DNA of 64,000 bases from MPNP01 sp026709725. GTDB taxonomy: Bacteria > Pseudomonadota > Alphaproteobacteria > Rhodobacterales > Rhodobacteraceae. A program made the position numbers and the translations under genes. Below are positions 37,425-47,049 of the stretch, in pieces. Under the pieces are notes generated by a model. The model was not told the DNA's origin, made no database searches, and saw nothing but the letters and a program-made list of their open reading frames with translations. Where the stretch lies: contig OZ241384.1 of assembly GCA_965200805.1 (NCBI GenBank), positions 682,001 through 746,000 on the forward strand, read 5' to 3'. Numbering within the stretch: the stretch's first letter is position 1; the number at the start of each line of letters is the position of its first letter.

Positions 37425-37907
37425 CATTGATCTCGCGCAGTTCTGCCGCAGGCGTATCCGGTAGGCGTTCTCCCGCTGAATTGACACCGGTGCTGGCACC
37501 CCCATGGCATTAACTTTTGAGTGCGGGGTCATTTTGGCAACATGCGGCGGCGGTTTCTGTCCTTTGGCTCACTTATTGATATAGGTTCTTGTCTCTTTCC
37601 AGTCTCTTTTGATTTGATCTGTTCCAGGGCCCTGGCTCGATGTGAACTGTTCTTCATGTCTCTCCAGGAGTTGTATGGAGACGCGATGATGTCCTCCGAT
37701 CCCCAGTCCTTCAAGGCCTGTATTTTTCGGCAAGCGGTTTTCGGCCCGGCGGATCGACGGGATCCGGGAGAGATGGGCCCCGGCGGCGGATGCGGGCAGA
37801 TTGTTCGCTGATTGGGGCGCATCGACACTCCGGCGATCGTATTGTATGTGCAGCACACTGCACCATAACCTCCACGCGGCGATATCGCTGGTATCATTCA
37901 TGAATCC
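37425..37907. repeat. Intergenic with interspersed repeat fragment
   Basis: No gene is recognised here. From about 37750 to 37815 the sequence (GCGGATGCGGGCAGATTG, then TTCGCTGATTGGGG) resembles the repeats at about 3024-3100 and 45028-45102, including the terminal motif TCGCTGATT (37805-37813). The rest holds the presumed promoter of the following RND gene. Confidence 0.55.
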
Positions 37908-40334
37908 ATGGCCGACTGCAAAGCCAGTACACCGGACAGCACAGTGACCGGATCCGACTTCACCGGGCGGCGCCTGTCATCCGGTGCAGTGGCGGATTTC
38001 ATCATCAGAATGCGTTGGGTCTGGCCGGCCCTGGCGGCCTTCCTTGCAGTGGTGTCGGTCGTCAGACTCGATGCCGTCCTGCCGCCGGAGTCCGATGCGC
38101 GGGTCTTCCTTGGCGACGACAACCCGGAACGTCTGGCGCTTGACGAGTTCGAGACGACATTCAACCGTGTCGACAATTTGATGATTGCCGTCGAAGCTCT
38201 GGAGGGCGAGATTTTCGAGCCGACGGTTCTGGCAGCGATTGGTGAAATCACCGATCATGCCTGGCTGCTGCCCTATGTGCGCCGGGTTGATTCGGTCACC
38301 AATTTCCAGCACAGCTATGCCAACGGTGACGAGCTGATCGTGGGTGACCTGATTCCGAATCCGGGGACCGTGACGACGGAACAGGCCGAAGCAGCCAGGA
38401 TGACCGCACTGGGTCGACCTGAACTTCTCAACCGGTTTCTCGCCCCCGCATCCGATGTTTCGATGGTCCAGGCGCTGCTCACGCTTCCTGATGACGACCG
38501 GGCCACTGCGGTTCCGGAAATTGCCGCGTCTGCCTACGAACTGCGGGAAACCTTTGAAGAGAAATATCCACAGATCGATATCCGCCTGTCCGGGTCGGTC
38601 ATGCTCAGCAATCAGTTCGCTGTCTCCAGCCAGCAGGACGGCAGGAACCTGATGGGCCCGATGCTTCTGGCTATCCTGTTCATCATCGGGCTTTCCGTTC
38701 GTTCGGTCTTCGGAACGCTGAGCGTGCTTCTGGTCGTGGTCTGCGCCATGCTCGCGGGAATGGGCGCGCTGGGCTGGTCAGGGCTGAAATTGAACTCGAC
38801 GACCGTGTCTGCACCGCTCTACATCATGTTTCTGGCAGTCGCCTCGTCGGTACACATCGTTGTCGCTATCAGGCAGAACATGCATGAAACCTCCGACCGC
38901 AAGGAGTGGGTCAGGAAGGCGCTGACCGAACACATGTTCGCGATCATCGTTACCGGCGTGTCCACCGCAATCGGGTTCTTCTGTCTGAATTTCTCGGTTT
39001 CACCGCCGACCAGGCAACTTGGCAACATCGTCGGTGTCGGCGTCCTGGCGACAACTGTCTATACACTGACGCTCTTGCCGTCCATGATGATACTGCTGCC
39101 GGTGGGGCGGCGGACAAGCATGCCAATGGTGGGTCAAGCGATGGAGACACTGGCGGAATTCATCATCTCCAGGCGAAGGGTGCTGCTGCCGATAATGGCG
39201 GTTCTGGTGCCCCTCATGGCATCCGGTATGACCAGGCTGGTTCTGGAGGACAGCCTTATAGGCTATTTTGATGATCGCTATGAATTCCGGAGAGACGCGG
39301 ATTTCATCGAAGAACGGTTGACGGGAATCATGAATCTTGATTTCCCGCTGCGGTCAAGCGAGCCGCAGGGGATCAACGATCCCGACTTCCTCGCGGAAAT
39401 ATCGGCCTTCACCCGCTGGCTGCGCGAACAGCCCGAGGTCGGATACGTCAACTCCCTGACAGATACCATCGCCAGGCTCAATATGAACCTGCATGGCGAT
39501 GATCCGTCCTGGTTCAGGCTGCCGGATACCCGGACCGAGATCAGTGACCTCCTGTTCATTTACGAACTCAGCCTCGGCTATGGGATGGACCTGACCGACC
39601 GGATCGACATCAACCGCCAGATCCTGCGTTTGGGAGTCTTTGCGCCCCACGCAACCAGCACCCAGATGCTTGATTTAAGTCTGCGCGCCGGGATCTGGCT
39701 CAAGGACAATGCTCCAAGCCTGCAGAAAGCATGGAGTGAACGGAATCCGCACAGCGAGTTGATCACACCTACGGGTCTGGTTCATGTTTTCAACCTGATT
39801 TCATATCGTGACACCCGCAGCATGATTGCCGGGACCCTGCTTGCACTGGTTCTCATCTCCGGCATCATCATGCTCATGCTTCGAAGCGTCAGGATCGGCC
39901 TCATCAGCCTGATCCCCAACCTCATTCCGGCAGCGATGAGCTTCGGACTGTGGGGCTACGGCGTGGGCACGGTGACCTTCGCCATTGCGATCGTGCTGGC
40001 GGCAACATTGGGGATCGTCGTCGATGATACCGTCCATTTCCTCTCGAAGTATTCCCGGGCCCGAAGGGCAGGGCGGAGTTCTGAGGATTCTGTACGCTAT
40101 GCATTCCACTCTGTCGGAATGGCCCTCGTCGTCAGCACCGCAAGCCTCGTCATCGGTTTTGCGATCCTGGCCCAGTCAGGTTTTGCCGTAAACGGAGACT
40201 TCGCCAAATTGACCGCGATGACGATCGCGCTGGCCCTGATAGCGGATTTCCTTCTGCTGCCACCCCTGCTGATCTGGCTTGAGAAGACAGGGTTGCGCTG
40301 GGAACGCCCCGACCGCGGGACACTGGCGTCATGA
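37908..40334 (+). CDS. RND superfamily transporter, HAE3/MMPL type
   Basis: An 808-residue protein, shorter than the tripartite RND pumps and of the HAE3 (hopanoid/lipid exporter-like) branch. It has one TM helix near residue 35, a ~200-residue periplasmic domain, five or six helices (MLLAILFIIGLSVRS to PSMMILLPVG), a second periplasmic domain and a closing helix block (ALVLISGIIMLMLRSVRIGL to LALIADFLLLPPLLIW). The motif ATLGIVVDDTVHF in the second half contains the Asp-Asp expected for proton coupling. The usual genomic partner, an outer-membrane LolA-like lipoprotein-sorting protein, lies at 42842-43792 on the other strand. It probably moves lipids or hydrophobic compounds out of the inner membrane. 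Confidence 0.88.
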   Translation: MADCKASTPDSTVTGSDFTGRRLSSGAVADFIIRMRWVWPALAAFLAVVSVVRLDAVLPPESDARVFLGDDNPERLALDEFETTFNRVDNLMIAVEALEGEIFEPTVLAAIGEITDHAWLLPYVRRVDSVTNFQHSYANGDELIVGDLIPNPGTVTTEQAEAARMTALGRPELLNRFLAPASDVSMVQALLTLPDDDRATAVPEIAASAYELRETFEEKYPQIDIRLSGSVMLSNQFAVSSQQDGRNLMGPMLLAILFIIGLSVRSVFGTLSVLLVVVCAMLAGMGALGWSGLKLNSTTVSAPLYIMFLAVASSVHIVVAIRQNMHETSDRKEWVRKALTEHMFAIIVTGVSTAIGFFCLNFSVSPPTRQLGNIVGVGVLATTVYTLTLLPSMMILLPVGRRTSMPMVGQAMETLAEFIISRRRVLLPIMAVLVPLMASGMTRLVLEDSLIGYFDDRYEFRRDADFIEERLTGIMNLDFPLRSSEPQGINDPDFLAEISAFTRWLREQPEVGYVNSLTDTIARLNMNLHGDDPSWFRLPDTRTEISDLLFIYELSLGYGMDLTDRIDINRQILRLGVFAPHATSTQMLDLSLRAGIWLKDNAPSLQKAWSERNPHSELITPTGLVHVFNLISYRDTRSMIAGTLLALVLISGIIMLMLRSVRIGLISLIPNLIPAAMSFGLWGYGVGTVTFAIAIVLAATLGIVVDDTVHFLSKYSRARRAGRSSEDSVRYAFHSVGMALVVSTASLVIGFAILAQSGFAVNGDFAKLTAMTIALALIADFLLLPPLLIWLEKTGLRWERPDRGTLAS

Positions 40335-40505
40335 GCGCAGCGATGCTCCGGAAGTCGATCTGACATCCGCTGCACCATCATGACATTGAACGCCAAAGTG
40401 GCCTGAAAGGGGTACTGGTCGTTTCGCCCATGTGGGGTTGTGCGATCCTGCGTTTATGGATATGTGGTAAATGTATTTCATGTTGACCGAACGCAGGGGG
40501 AAAGG

Positions 40506-40739
40506 ATGTCGCTTGATCAGCTGCTTGACTACTTCAAGGAGAATCAGGAAGATTTTGCACGGGATCATTACGGGAAATATGTTGTCATCCATAACCAATC
40601 CGTGGAAGGATTTTATGATAACCAGCTTGATGCATTTACAGAGGCCAAAGAGAGATTCAGGCCTGGGGATTTTTTAATTCGCCAGTGCATCAGACCCGAT
40701 GAAGAGACAGTGGCTGTCTTTCATTCAAGAGCTGCCTGA
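40506..40739 (+). CDS. Small hypothetical protein (DUF5678-like)
   Basis: 77 residues from an ATG preceded directly by a purine-rich GGGGGAAAGG. The sequence (YFKENQEDFARDHYGKYVVI, HNQSVEGFYDNQLDAFTEAK, PGDFLIRQCIRPDE) has the pattern of the small proteins annotated as DUF5678, which often stand just before a retropepsin-like gene, exactly as here. Function unknown. Confidence 0.7.
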   Translation: MSLDQLLDYFKENQEDFARDHYGKYVVIHNQSVEGFYDNQLDAFTEAKERFRPGDFLIRQCIRPDEETVAVFHSRAA

Positions 40740-40811
40740 AAGTGTCTCAGCACAAGACCGCTTTTACTGTCAAATAACCCAGGAATCGCCTCCGAGCTTC
40801 GGCATGAGGTC

Positions 40812-41288
40812 TTGATATCCGAAGCCTGTACTGAGTCCGAATTGGGGCAGATTATCAAACACAAATACCAGGCCATATGGGACACCGGGGCCAGTAAAAC
40901 GGCAATATCGTCTCGGGTTGCCGACGACCTTGGCTTAATACCCGTCAATCAGATTGATGTTGAGACTGCCAAGGGGTCAATGAGAGCAAACACTTACTTG
41001 GTGAACATCTATTTGCCAAACACTGTTGCAGTGGCAGGGCTTGAAGTCTCCGAGAGCATCCTCAACGGTTGTGATATTTTGGTTGGAATGGATATTATCG
41101 GCATGGAGGATTTCGCTGTAACACAGAATTCAGGTCGCAGCGTGATGACCTTTCAGATGCCATCAACCCACTGCACGGATTATGTCCGGGAAATAGAAAG
41201 CGAGCGGAAGCCGATCAAAAAAGAAAGAAACCTGTCAGACGCCTCCGATAAAGTTCACTCCAACCCTGACCAAGCCCTGCCATGCTAG
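40812..41288 (+). CDS. Retropepsin-like aspartic protease domain protein, 5' end damaged
   Basis: The frame carries an aspartic-protease motif AIWDTGASKTAIS (about residues 21-33) followed by the retroviral-protease-like pattern NTYLVNIYLPN, GCDILVGMDIIGM. Family members usually start just after the preceding small gene. Here a GTG at 40742 begins VSQHKTAFTVK but meets TAA after 11 codons, and the frame change needed to reach LRHEVLISEA lies near 40795. The annotated frame therefore has only a TTG start (40812), or the gene is a recent pseudogene. The catalytic domain itself is intact. Confidence 0.6.
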   Translation: MISEACTESELGQIIKHKYQAIWDTGASKTAISSRVADDLGLIPVNQIDVETAKGSMRANTYLVNIYLPNTVAVAGLEVSESILNGCDILVGMDIIGMEDFAVTQNSGRSVMTFQMPSTHCTDYVREIESERKPIKKERNLSDASDKVHSNPDQALPC

Positions 41289-41460
41289 TGGTCAATCTTA
41301 TACAGACCATTTCATCTGGACGGGCAGATGTCCAGATTTCTTGCTGCGATCATGCGACCAAGGAGTATAGAAGATTCAAGTCCTTTTCCCCGTGACCCCA
41401 CGGAGGTGACGACACATGGGGCTTAAGGATATATGCAAGCATCTGTATTGTAATATCCAC

Positions 41461-42364
41461 TAGGGCCCGTTGACACTCCCCCTGATCGATTCCGATTCCA
41501 GTGCTGTTCCGGACCCCGACAGCACGCCAAAGATGGCGGCATCATCCGGCAGGCGCAGATCCATGAATCCGGGCGGACCCCTCCGCACCCGTCGCATGGG
41601 GGCCGGGGACGACCGTCCCTTCATCGGGGCCATCCTCCGGCCCCGCCCCTGATCGCCCGGGCGCACGGGCGCCCCCCGGCGCGACCCGCCCCCCGCATTC
41701 CGGCCCGGCGCCCGGACCCGCTGAAGGGGAACCCGGCCCGGCGGCGCGTCCGGCGCCCGGCCGGGAACGGTGTGTTCGCGCGTCTGTTCACCGCCCTGTC
41801 GGCGGCGTTCGATCCCGAAGACGTCCGCACCGGCGGCACCATCCTCCGGCCCGTGCCGGGGCCGCCGGCGCCCCATCGGAATGCTGACGGGGGAGCACGC
41901 AGACGGGGGATCAGGGGGACGGGAGGGATCAGGGGGACGGGGGCGGCCCGACCCCCGGGAGCGTCGCCCGCACAGACGCTCCCGGCCCTCTCGTCCGCTT
42001 CACCATCCTCCCCGGTGGGGCCCATGACCCCATTCCGTCATCAGGGAGGGGGCGCGGATGCGGCGCCGGACGGTCCGGGCGGCGGGGCCCGCATTGCGGG
42101 CGGGGCCCTCGATGCCGATGCCCCGCCCGCCGATCCTGACGCGCGGGGGATCGGGGCCGTCATTCCGGCCCGGAAGGGACGGACCGTGATGGGGAGCCTG
42201 ACCGGGACCCGGAGGGCCGGCGGCACCCGATCGGGACCGTCTTCGCGAATGCGGGGCGTTCCGGGGGATTGCGATGCGGGCCGGCGGGACGGTGGTGGGC
42301 GTCCCGGCCCTCATCGATCGGGTGGCCGGGGTGATTGCGGGGCGGTGGGTGTCAACGGGCCCTA
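41461..42364. mobile_element. TAGGGCCCGTTGACAC-ended element (0.9 kb, no transposase)
   Basis: The left end TAGGGCCCGTTGACACTCCC (41461-41480) is repeated in reverse complement at the right end, where GTGTCAACGGGCCCTA closes at 42364. TA stands at both outer ends, as in elements that duplicate a TA target (IS630/Tc1-mariner manner). The interior is very G+C rich, with a tandem GGGATCAGGGGGACGGGA near 41909-41943 and no believable gene. To its right (42365-42544) a plus-strand frame with LWDKDSLPHISIILSSELVE then RHRAHQSITIGQTYLRRLL could be the end of an interrupted gene. Confidence 0.78.
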
Positions 42365-42594
42365 GGGACTCGCATCGCACAGTCACTGGTCAGCTGCGGA
42401 TTGTGGGACAAGGACTCCCTGCCGCATATCTCTATAATTCTGTCCAGCGAGCTCGTCGAGAGGCACCGGGCCCATCAATCCATTACTATTGGTCAGACAT
42501 ATCTGCGTCGCCTTCTCATTCGACGACAGTCGGGGCAGGGTTAGGAGTGTCTTGTCGATAGGCGTCGGACCGGCCTGATGCCGCCCGGGCCCGA

Positions 42595-42766
42595 ATGGCA
42601 GCGACGGGGCGACCGCCGGAGGCTGTTCCCGGACCAGTGAAAACCGGTTCTGACTGGCACGAGTGGCCTGATTCGGCCGAATCGTGTCAGGAGCCGGGGA
42701 TCGTCAGGAGATGTCAACAAAGGTCAGCCATATGAGAATCATATCCTTTCGCCCCCATCAGCGATC
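42595..42766. repeat. Truncated copy of the small inverted-repeat element
   Basis: The palindrome GATTCGGCCGAATC (42670-42683), CAGGAGATGTCAACAAAGGT and the end GTCAGCCATATGAGAATCAT match the right half of the elements at 10233 and 54648. The left half is missing. CATCAGCGATC follows at 42756-42766. Confidence 0.65.
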
Positions 42767-42841
42767 AAAATAGGGGTCAACAAGGAATACAATCCCAATT
42801 TCATTGGGATCCGACTGCGCAATAATCTCAAGATCAGGTGC

Positions 42842-43792
42842 TTAACGTCGAAGACGGGTCAGGTGCTGACTGGTGAAGTCCCGTGAGCTCAGACTGGTCC
42901 TGAATCCGTAATTCGTCCAGACAAGCTCCGTCGACTTTCCGGTCTGAAGGTTAACCATGTTCAAATTGTGGGCGCGCCAGTGGCGATCAAGATACTGTTG
43001 ATACCCCGCAAGGGTGAGGGTTTTCTCAAGATCACCACGCCTGTTGTAGAACTCGATGAAATGTGTCCGATATTCCGATGTGTCCAGCCAGGTAATCCGC
43101 TTGGAATAACCGGATCTCGGATTCTTCGGATAATCTTCCAGCACGAAGCATGTCAGCGCAGAATCAGTCGGGCACGGCTCGTCACGAAGCCATTTACGAT
43201 CAAAGTCGCCCACTTCCTGACTGCCGAGATCCTCGTACGAAAACTCCGAAGCGACAAACTTCCCCGACTGGTTGGAACTTGAGATCCGTTTGACGCGCCT
43301 GATGCTGGGAACATAGAGCCACTGATCGTCGTTCTCGGGTTCGATGTTGGAATGGGTCAACAGTCCGATGCCGCGCATGTCGAGCGGATCCTGAAAGACG
43401 ATAATGCTCAGATCACCGACATCAAGTTCGGGGCGCTCAAGAACCATGCTGCGAAACGCGCGTCTGCTTTCCCGTCCGGCTCCGTCCCGCAGTATCATCT
43501 CGCCATCCACTTCGATGCTGCCAAATCCCAGATCACTCTGATCGGCTTCCAGGGCGATTCTCATTGCCTTTTCCTCCGGGGTTTCGGCATGTGCACCACC
43601 GGCAGCAAAGCCGAATCCGCAGAGGACCAGGGATACGAGAGATACGGCAACGACTCCGCCCGTTGCGGTACAGCGTGCCCTGTAACTTTTCCTGAGACCC
43701 CATCGGATCCACGGCAAGTACAGCGAGCGTAAATTCGACAGCAGCACCGGAACCACTGTGGGCACGCCGGTTTTATCTATAGACTCATTCAC
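42842..43792 (-). CDS. Outer membrane lipoprotein-sorting protein (LolA-like)
   Basis: A 316-residue periplasmic protein of the LolA-like family (PF17131 type). A hydrophobic segment near residues 45-68 (VVAVSLVSLVLCGFGFAAGG) ends in AHA, a signal-peptidase site, after a longer N-terminus that could mean a later start. Mature features: FGSIEVDGEMILRDGAGRES, MRGIGLLTHSNIEPENDDQW, YVPSIRRVKRISSSNQSGKF, LTLAGYQQYLDRHWRAHNLN. Such proteins are encoded with HAE3 RND transporters and are thought to receive lipid from them. The RND gene is 2.5 kb away on the opposite strand. Confidence 0.85.
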   Translation of the reverse strand: MNESIDKTGVPTVVPVLLSNLRSLYLPWIRWGLRKSYRARCTATGGVVAVSLVSLVLCGFGFAAGGAHAETPEEKAMRIALEADQSDLGFGSIEVDGEMILRDGAGRESRRAFRSMVLERPELDVGDLSIIVFQDPLDMRGIGLLTHSNIEPENDDQWLYVPSIRRVKRISSSNQSGKFVASEFSYEDLGSQEVGDFDRKWLRDEPCPTDSALTCFVLEDYPKNPRSGYSKRITWLDTSEYRTHFIEFYNRRGDLEKTLTLAGYQQYLDRHWRAHNLNMVNLQTGKSTELVWTNYGFRTSLSSRDFTSQHLTRLRR

Positions 43793-44358
43793 GTCACAAA
43801 TCGGGATTCAGTGAGGGTCGCGAGAGCCGGGGGACGAACCTGCAGTACCGCCGGGCAGCACCGCTCTGGCACTATGAAATGTATAACACACCGTCTCCTC
43901 TGCACCTGGAGTTTGACACGGAACACGAATGATCTCCCCCGGATGAGGTCTATCCACATCAGATTTGCAGCCAGACAGTGAGGCTACCGTGACCGGGAAT
44001 AAGCCCACCTGTGAGAACTATAAGCGCAATGCGGTGCGATATGAAAGCAGTTTGGCTGATAAGGGGGTGGTTTTGGCTGCACCATTGCTTCCTCTCCATC
44101 GAAGCGGAATCGTCACCGCACAACGGGTCCTCATGCGGTTTGGTATCCGCTGGCACTCAGTGGAATGTCTTCCCACTGAGTGCAGAGCGTCAATCAGGGT
44201 GAGAGCGGCAGGTAGCGGCGGATCTGCCCCCCCCCCGTTGAACACGGCATGGCTGATCGCATCGTCTCACATTGCTCCAGGGCAAATCATGGTCCTGCTC
44301 TGCCCGGACTGCAGTTGCCGTGCAGATCTGCATATGGCGTCTGGTCAGGGGCAGCAGG
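43793..44358. other. Intergenic, no gene recognised
   Basis: 565 bases between the LolA-like gene start and the end of the next minus-strand gene. I see no gene. A run of ten C residues is at about 44227-44236. Confidence 0.45.
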
Positions 44359-44931
44359 TCAAAAACCCGCGAGATGCCAGACCAGGTTCGGTGCGGTGAC
44401 CGCCAGGGCCGCCAGCACGATGGCACTGCGGGCTGGCCATCCATGAAACCGTCGAAAGAGGGGAATACACAGGACAAGGCAGAGACCGGACTCAAGCATA
44501 CCCACAATGGTTCCGTAATGGGCAGGATCCCAGTAACTGACCGGACTTGCAAAAATCCAGTCACTCAGCGGCCAGAAGTGCGGTCGGCCATCATCGTGGT
44601 GAAGAGGAAAGTCGGTTGCAAGATGCAGGAGACCGGCAATGGCGAAAATGCCAAGCCACCGCAGCCGGGCAAGACCGGCAATGGCAAGGAGCACAAGCCA
44701 GACAAAAAAGGAGTTGTCGACAGCAAAGATTTTCTGCCATGCCTCTGAAAAATACATCTGGTCGAAGACAATCGAAGACGGTTGATGCTGAATGAAGAGA
44801 GCATGGGCGGCCAGAAGATAGAGCGAGACATCGGGCGCGAGCGACCCCACAACGGCAGCCGTGTTGACTTTCCATTCACCGCGACGGGCGAGGAGTGCGC
44901 TGCCGAGGATCAGATGGGCCGGGGTGTTCAC
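44359..44931 (-). CDS. YdjM-like membrane protein (putative metal-dependent hydrolase)
   Basis: From a GTG at 44929-44931 the protein reads VNTPAHLILGSALLARRGEW, which matches the usual start of the family; the longer upstream frame is not protein-like. It has 190 residues and about five hydrophobic segments. The conserved polar signature is HLATDFPLHHDDGRPHFWPL, with SDW after it, and an earlier LAPDVSLYL. YdjM-type proteins carry such His/Asp residues near the membrane and are annotated as membrane-bound metal-dependent hydrolases; activity unproven. It stands alone. Confidence 0.65.
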   Translation of the reverse strand: MNTPAHLILGSALLARRGEWKVNTAAVVGSLAPDVSLYLLAAHALFIQHQPSSIVFDQMYFSEAWQKIFAVDNSFFVWLVLLAIAGLARLRWLGIFAIAGLLHLATDFPLHHDDGRPHFWPLSDWIFASPVSYWDPAHYGTIVGMLESGLCLVLCIPLFRRFHGWPARSAIVLAALAVTAPNLVWHLAGF

Positions 44932-45027
44932 GTCATGGTGCCCAACAGGGAATGCCGGACCGTTTGTGCAGCACGGGAACACCCGTGACCTGACCCGTTT
45001 CCGGGGTGGTTCCAGGCACTGGCGTAT

Positions 45028-45102
45028 TGGGCAAATCGGGGCGGGGACTTTGCAGAAAATGGGACGTGGTTGCGGATTCGGGCAATTGATTCGCTGATTT
45101 GG
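45028..45102. repeat. Interspersed repeat, related to 3024-3100
   Basis: GGGCAAATCGGGGCGGGGAC, then TGCGGATTCGGGCAATTG and TTCGCTGATTTGGG, parallels GGGCGAATCGGGGCGGGAAT ... GCGGATTCGGGCGATTAG ... TCGCTGATTTGGG at the end of the 468-3122 block. Both end with the TCGCTGATT motif. Confidence 0.75.
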
Positions 45103-45620
45103 GAACCACACCCCTTGAGAATGCGTACCGGTTGCGCCGGAATTTGCCCTTTCCGTACGGGCACGCTGGCACAGGGATGCATAGCAGCGACAAGAGAGAG
45201 ACCGACAACCCGTTCATCCATGCATGGACAGGGAGATCGCCCCCTGTGCGTCACCGCACGAGTGCGGGTACAGCAAAGCAGGATTTTGGCGCATTGATTC
45301 TCTCCAAGAGGTGGGTGCGGGTGAACACTGGCAACAGACCTGTATCATGCTGGACAGCACAACTCGGTGAGCGGTCAGCCCACAATTGTCGCGGAGAAAC
45401 CCGGGCGTTCATCAATATGGATCAAAATGTGGCATACATTTATCCGCCCCGATTGACCTTGCCCCAAATGCAATGGAGTTCCCCCGCAGACCCTGATGGT
45501 CTCGGGCCCGACTGATCATATCCCGGGCAATGACAACTGCAACCGGATTACTGACTCGCCTCAAGGCGCACTCCAACGACCCTCACTTCAACCATGTCGC
45601 AGTTGTCCAGACGATCACAG

Positions 45621-45944
45621 TCATGATGGAGAGCCGAAACATCGGCTGATTGCAGCCGGGATGGAGGCATCAGGTTCGTTGAAGAGGGTATAATGGTGAT
45701 GGAGAGGATGGGTGCGCTGCCACTTTCCGCAACTCGGCCCCAGCAACACAGTGCCCGGCTGATGGCGCACACGGAAAATGAATGGATCGGGTGCATCCCC
45801 CGGAGTCTCCAGGGTTGAGGCATTGAACAGTGTTTCAAAAGCGTCAATCAGGCGGGATCCGCACGGTTCGGGCAGACAGATCGGTTTCCGGGTGCCGGAT
45901 TGGGTCATGCGCTTTGCATGGATGCCGGGCCAGCAGTCTCCCAT
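45621..45944 (-). CDS. Possible hypothetical protein
   Basis: A minus-strand frame of 107 residues from an ATG at 45942-45944, with plausible codon use (third positions rich in C and G). It includes SRLIDAFETLFNAST, FIFRVRHQPGTVLLGPSCGK, WQRTHPLHHHYTLF. I recognise no family and there is no clear ribosome binding site, so this may be chance. Confidence 0.3.
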   Translation of the reverse strand: MGDCWPGIHAKRMTQSGTRKPICLPEPCGSRLIDAFETLFNASTLETPGDAPDPFIFRVRHQPGTVLLGPSCGKWQRTHPLHHHYTLFNEPDASIPAAISRCFGSPS

Positions 45945-46038
45945 TACAGGATGCAAGCCCCGTTGACTGACTGAACATGTGTCGGGTATCTGGGGGCATC
46001 CTGTCTCGGAGACAGGGGAGTCTGAAGAGGATGATGAA

Positions 46039-47049
46039 ATGATATTCAGGAAGTCTGGACGAAAAGCGAAACGGGTGTGTGTGAAAAACGCTCCCGGCAA
46101 AAGGCGGAGCATGCGTGTGGGTCATTTGGGGGGAGAGATCGGCAAACCCTTCATTGTGATCGCTCTTGCAACCCTGTTTGGCATGACAGCGAGTGTCCAT
46201 GCTCATGATGAGGGTGTTCGCAGAATTGCGGTTGTATCGGCTTTTGCTCCGGAGCGTGATGCCCTGGAATCAGATATGGATGTGCAGTCTGTCGAGGTCA
46301 TCAACGGCGTTGAATTTTTACTTGGGACGCTCGAAGGCAAGGATGTCGTCCTGTTCCTGAGTGGTATCAGTGTCGTCAATGCCGCAATGACAATGCAGCT
46401 TGCACTCGACAGGTTCATGATCGACAGCGTCATTTTCTCGGGTATTGCCGGCGGTGTTGACCCATCCCTTGATATCGGTGATGTTGTCATTGCCGACCGC
46501 TGGGGCCAGTATCTTGAGGTCCTTTTCGCTCGCCAGGCGGGAGGCGAATGGGAAACGATTCCGTTCTTCGAATACCCGTATGCCAATTTTGGCATGATGT
46601 TCCCCCGTGCCCTGACCGTGACGAGGAAAGGATCAACGGAGCCGGAAACCCGCTTCTGGTTCCCTGTCGATAGTGGTCTTTTTGAAGCCGTGGGCCGGGC
46701 AACCGCGGAGATTGCACTGGAAAACTGCGTCGACAGTGACCATTGCCTTGAAGATGCGCCCGAGATCATACTCGGTGGCCCCGGTGTCTCGGGAGGGGGT
46801 TTTGTCGACAACGCGGCGTTTCGCGACTATGCCTTCGAGACCTTTGGGGCGCGTGTCCTTGACATGGAAAGTGCGGCCGTGGCGCATGTGGCCTGGTCCA
46901 ACACAGTCCCGTTCATTGCCATACGAAGTCTTTCCGATCTTGCCGGTGGCAGCGACCAGGCAAACCAGATGGAAACATTCTTTGGTTTGGCGGCCCAGAA
47001 TGCTGCAACAATCGTCAAGGCACTGCTCCGTGAAATGCCTGATGGTTGA
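46039..47049 (+). CDS. Exported 5'-methylthioadenosine/S-adenosylhomocysteine nucleosidase-like protein
   Basis: A member of the PNP/MTAN nucleoside phosphorylase family. I start it at ATG 46039 (336 residues), eight bases after GAGG; an ATG at 46111 is also possible. After a basic N-terminus comes a signal sequence FIVIALATLFGMTASVHAHD, so the enzyme is likely periplasmic. The catalytic domain follows: IAVVSAFAPERDAL, FSGIAGGVDPSLDIGDVVIA, and VLDMESAAVAHVAW (Met-Glu that binds ribose), then IRSLSDLAGG with the catalytic Asp. MTAN is normally cytosolic; exported forms probably salvage purine from nucleosides outside. No partner genes are nearby. Confidence 0.85.
   Translation: MIFRKSGRKAKRVCVKNAPGKRRSMRVGHLGGEIGKPFIVIALATLFGMTASVHAHDEGVRRIAVVSAFAPERDALESDMDVQSVEVINGVEFLLGTLEGKDVVLFLSGISVVNAAMTMQLALDRFMIDSVIFSGIAGGVDPSLDIGDVVIADRWGQYLEVLFARQAGGEWETIPFFEYPYANFGMMFPRALTVTRKGSTEPETRFWFPVDSGLFEAVGRATAEIALENCVDSDHCLEDAPEIILGGPGVSGGGFVDNAAFRDYAFETFGARVLDMESAAVAHVAWSNTVPFIAIRSLSDLAGGSDQANQMETFFGLAAQNAATIVKALLREMPDG

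Larger units (their letters stand above)
44932..46038. other. Intergenic with interspersed repeat
   Basis: 1.1 kb with one repeat (45028-45102) and one doubtful open frame (45621-45944), both listed separately. Nothing else is recognised. Confidence 0.45.
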
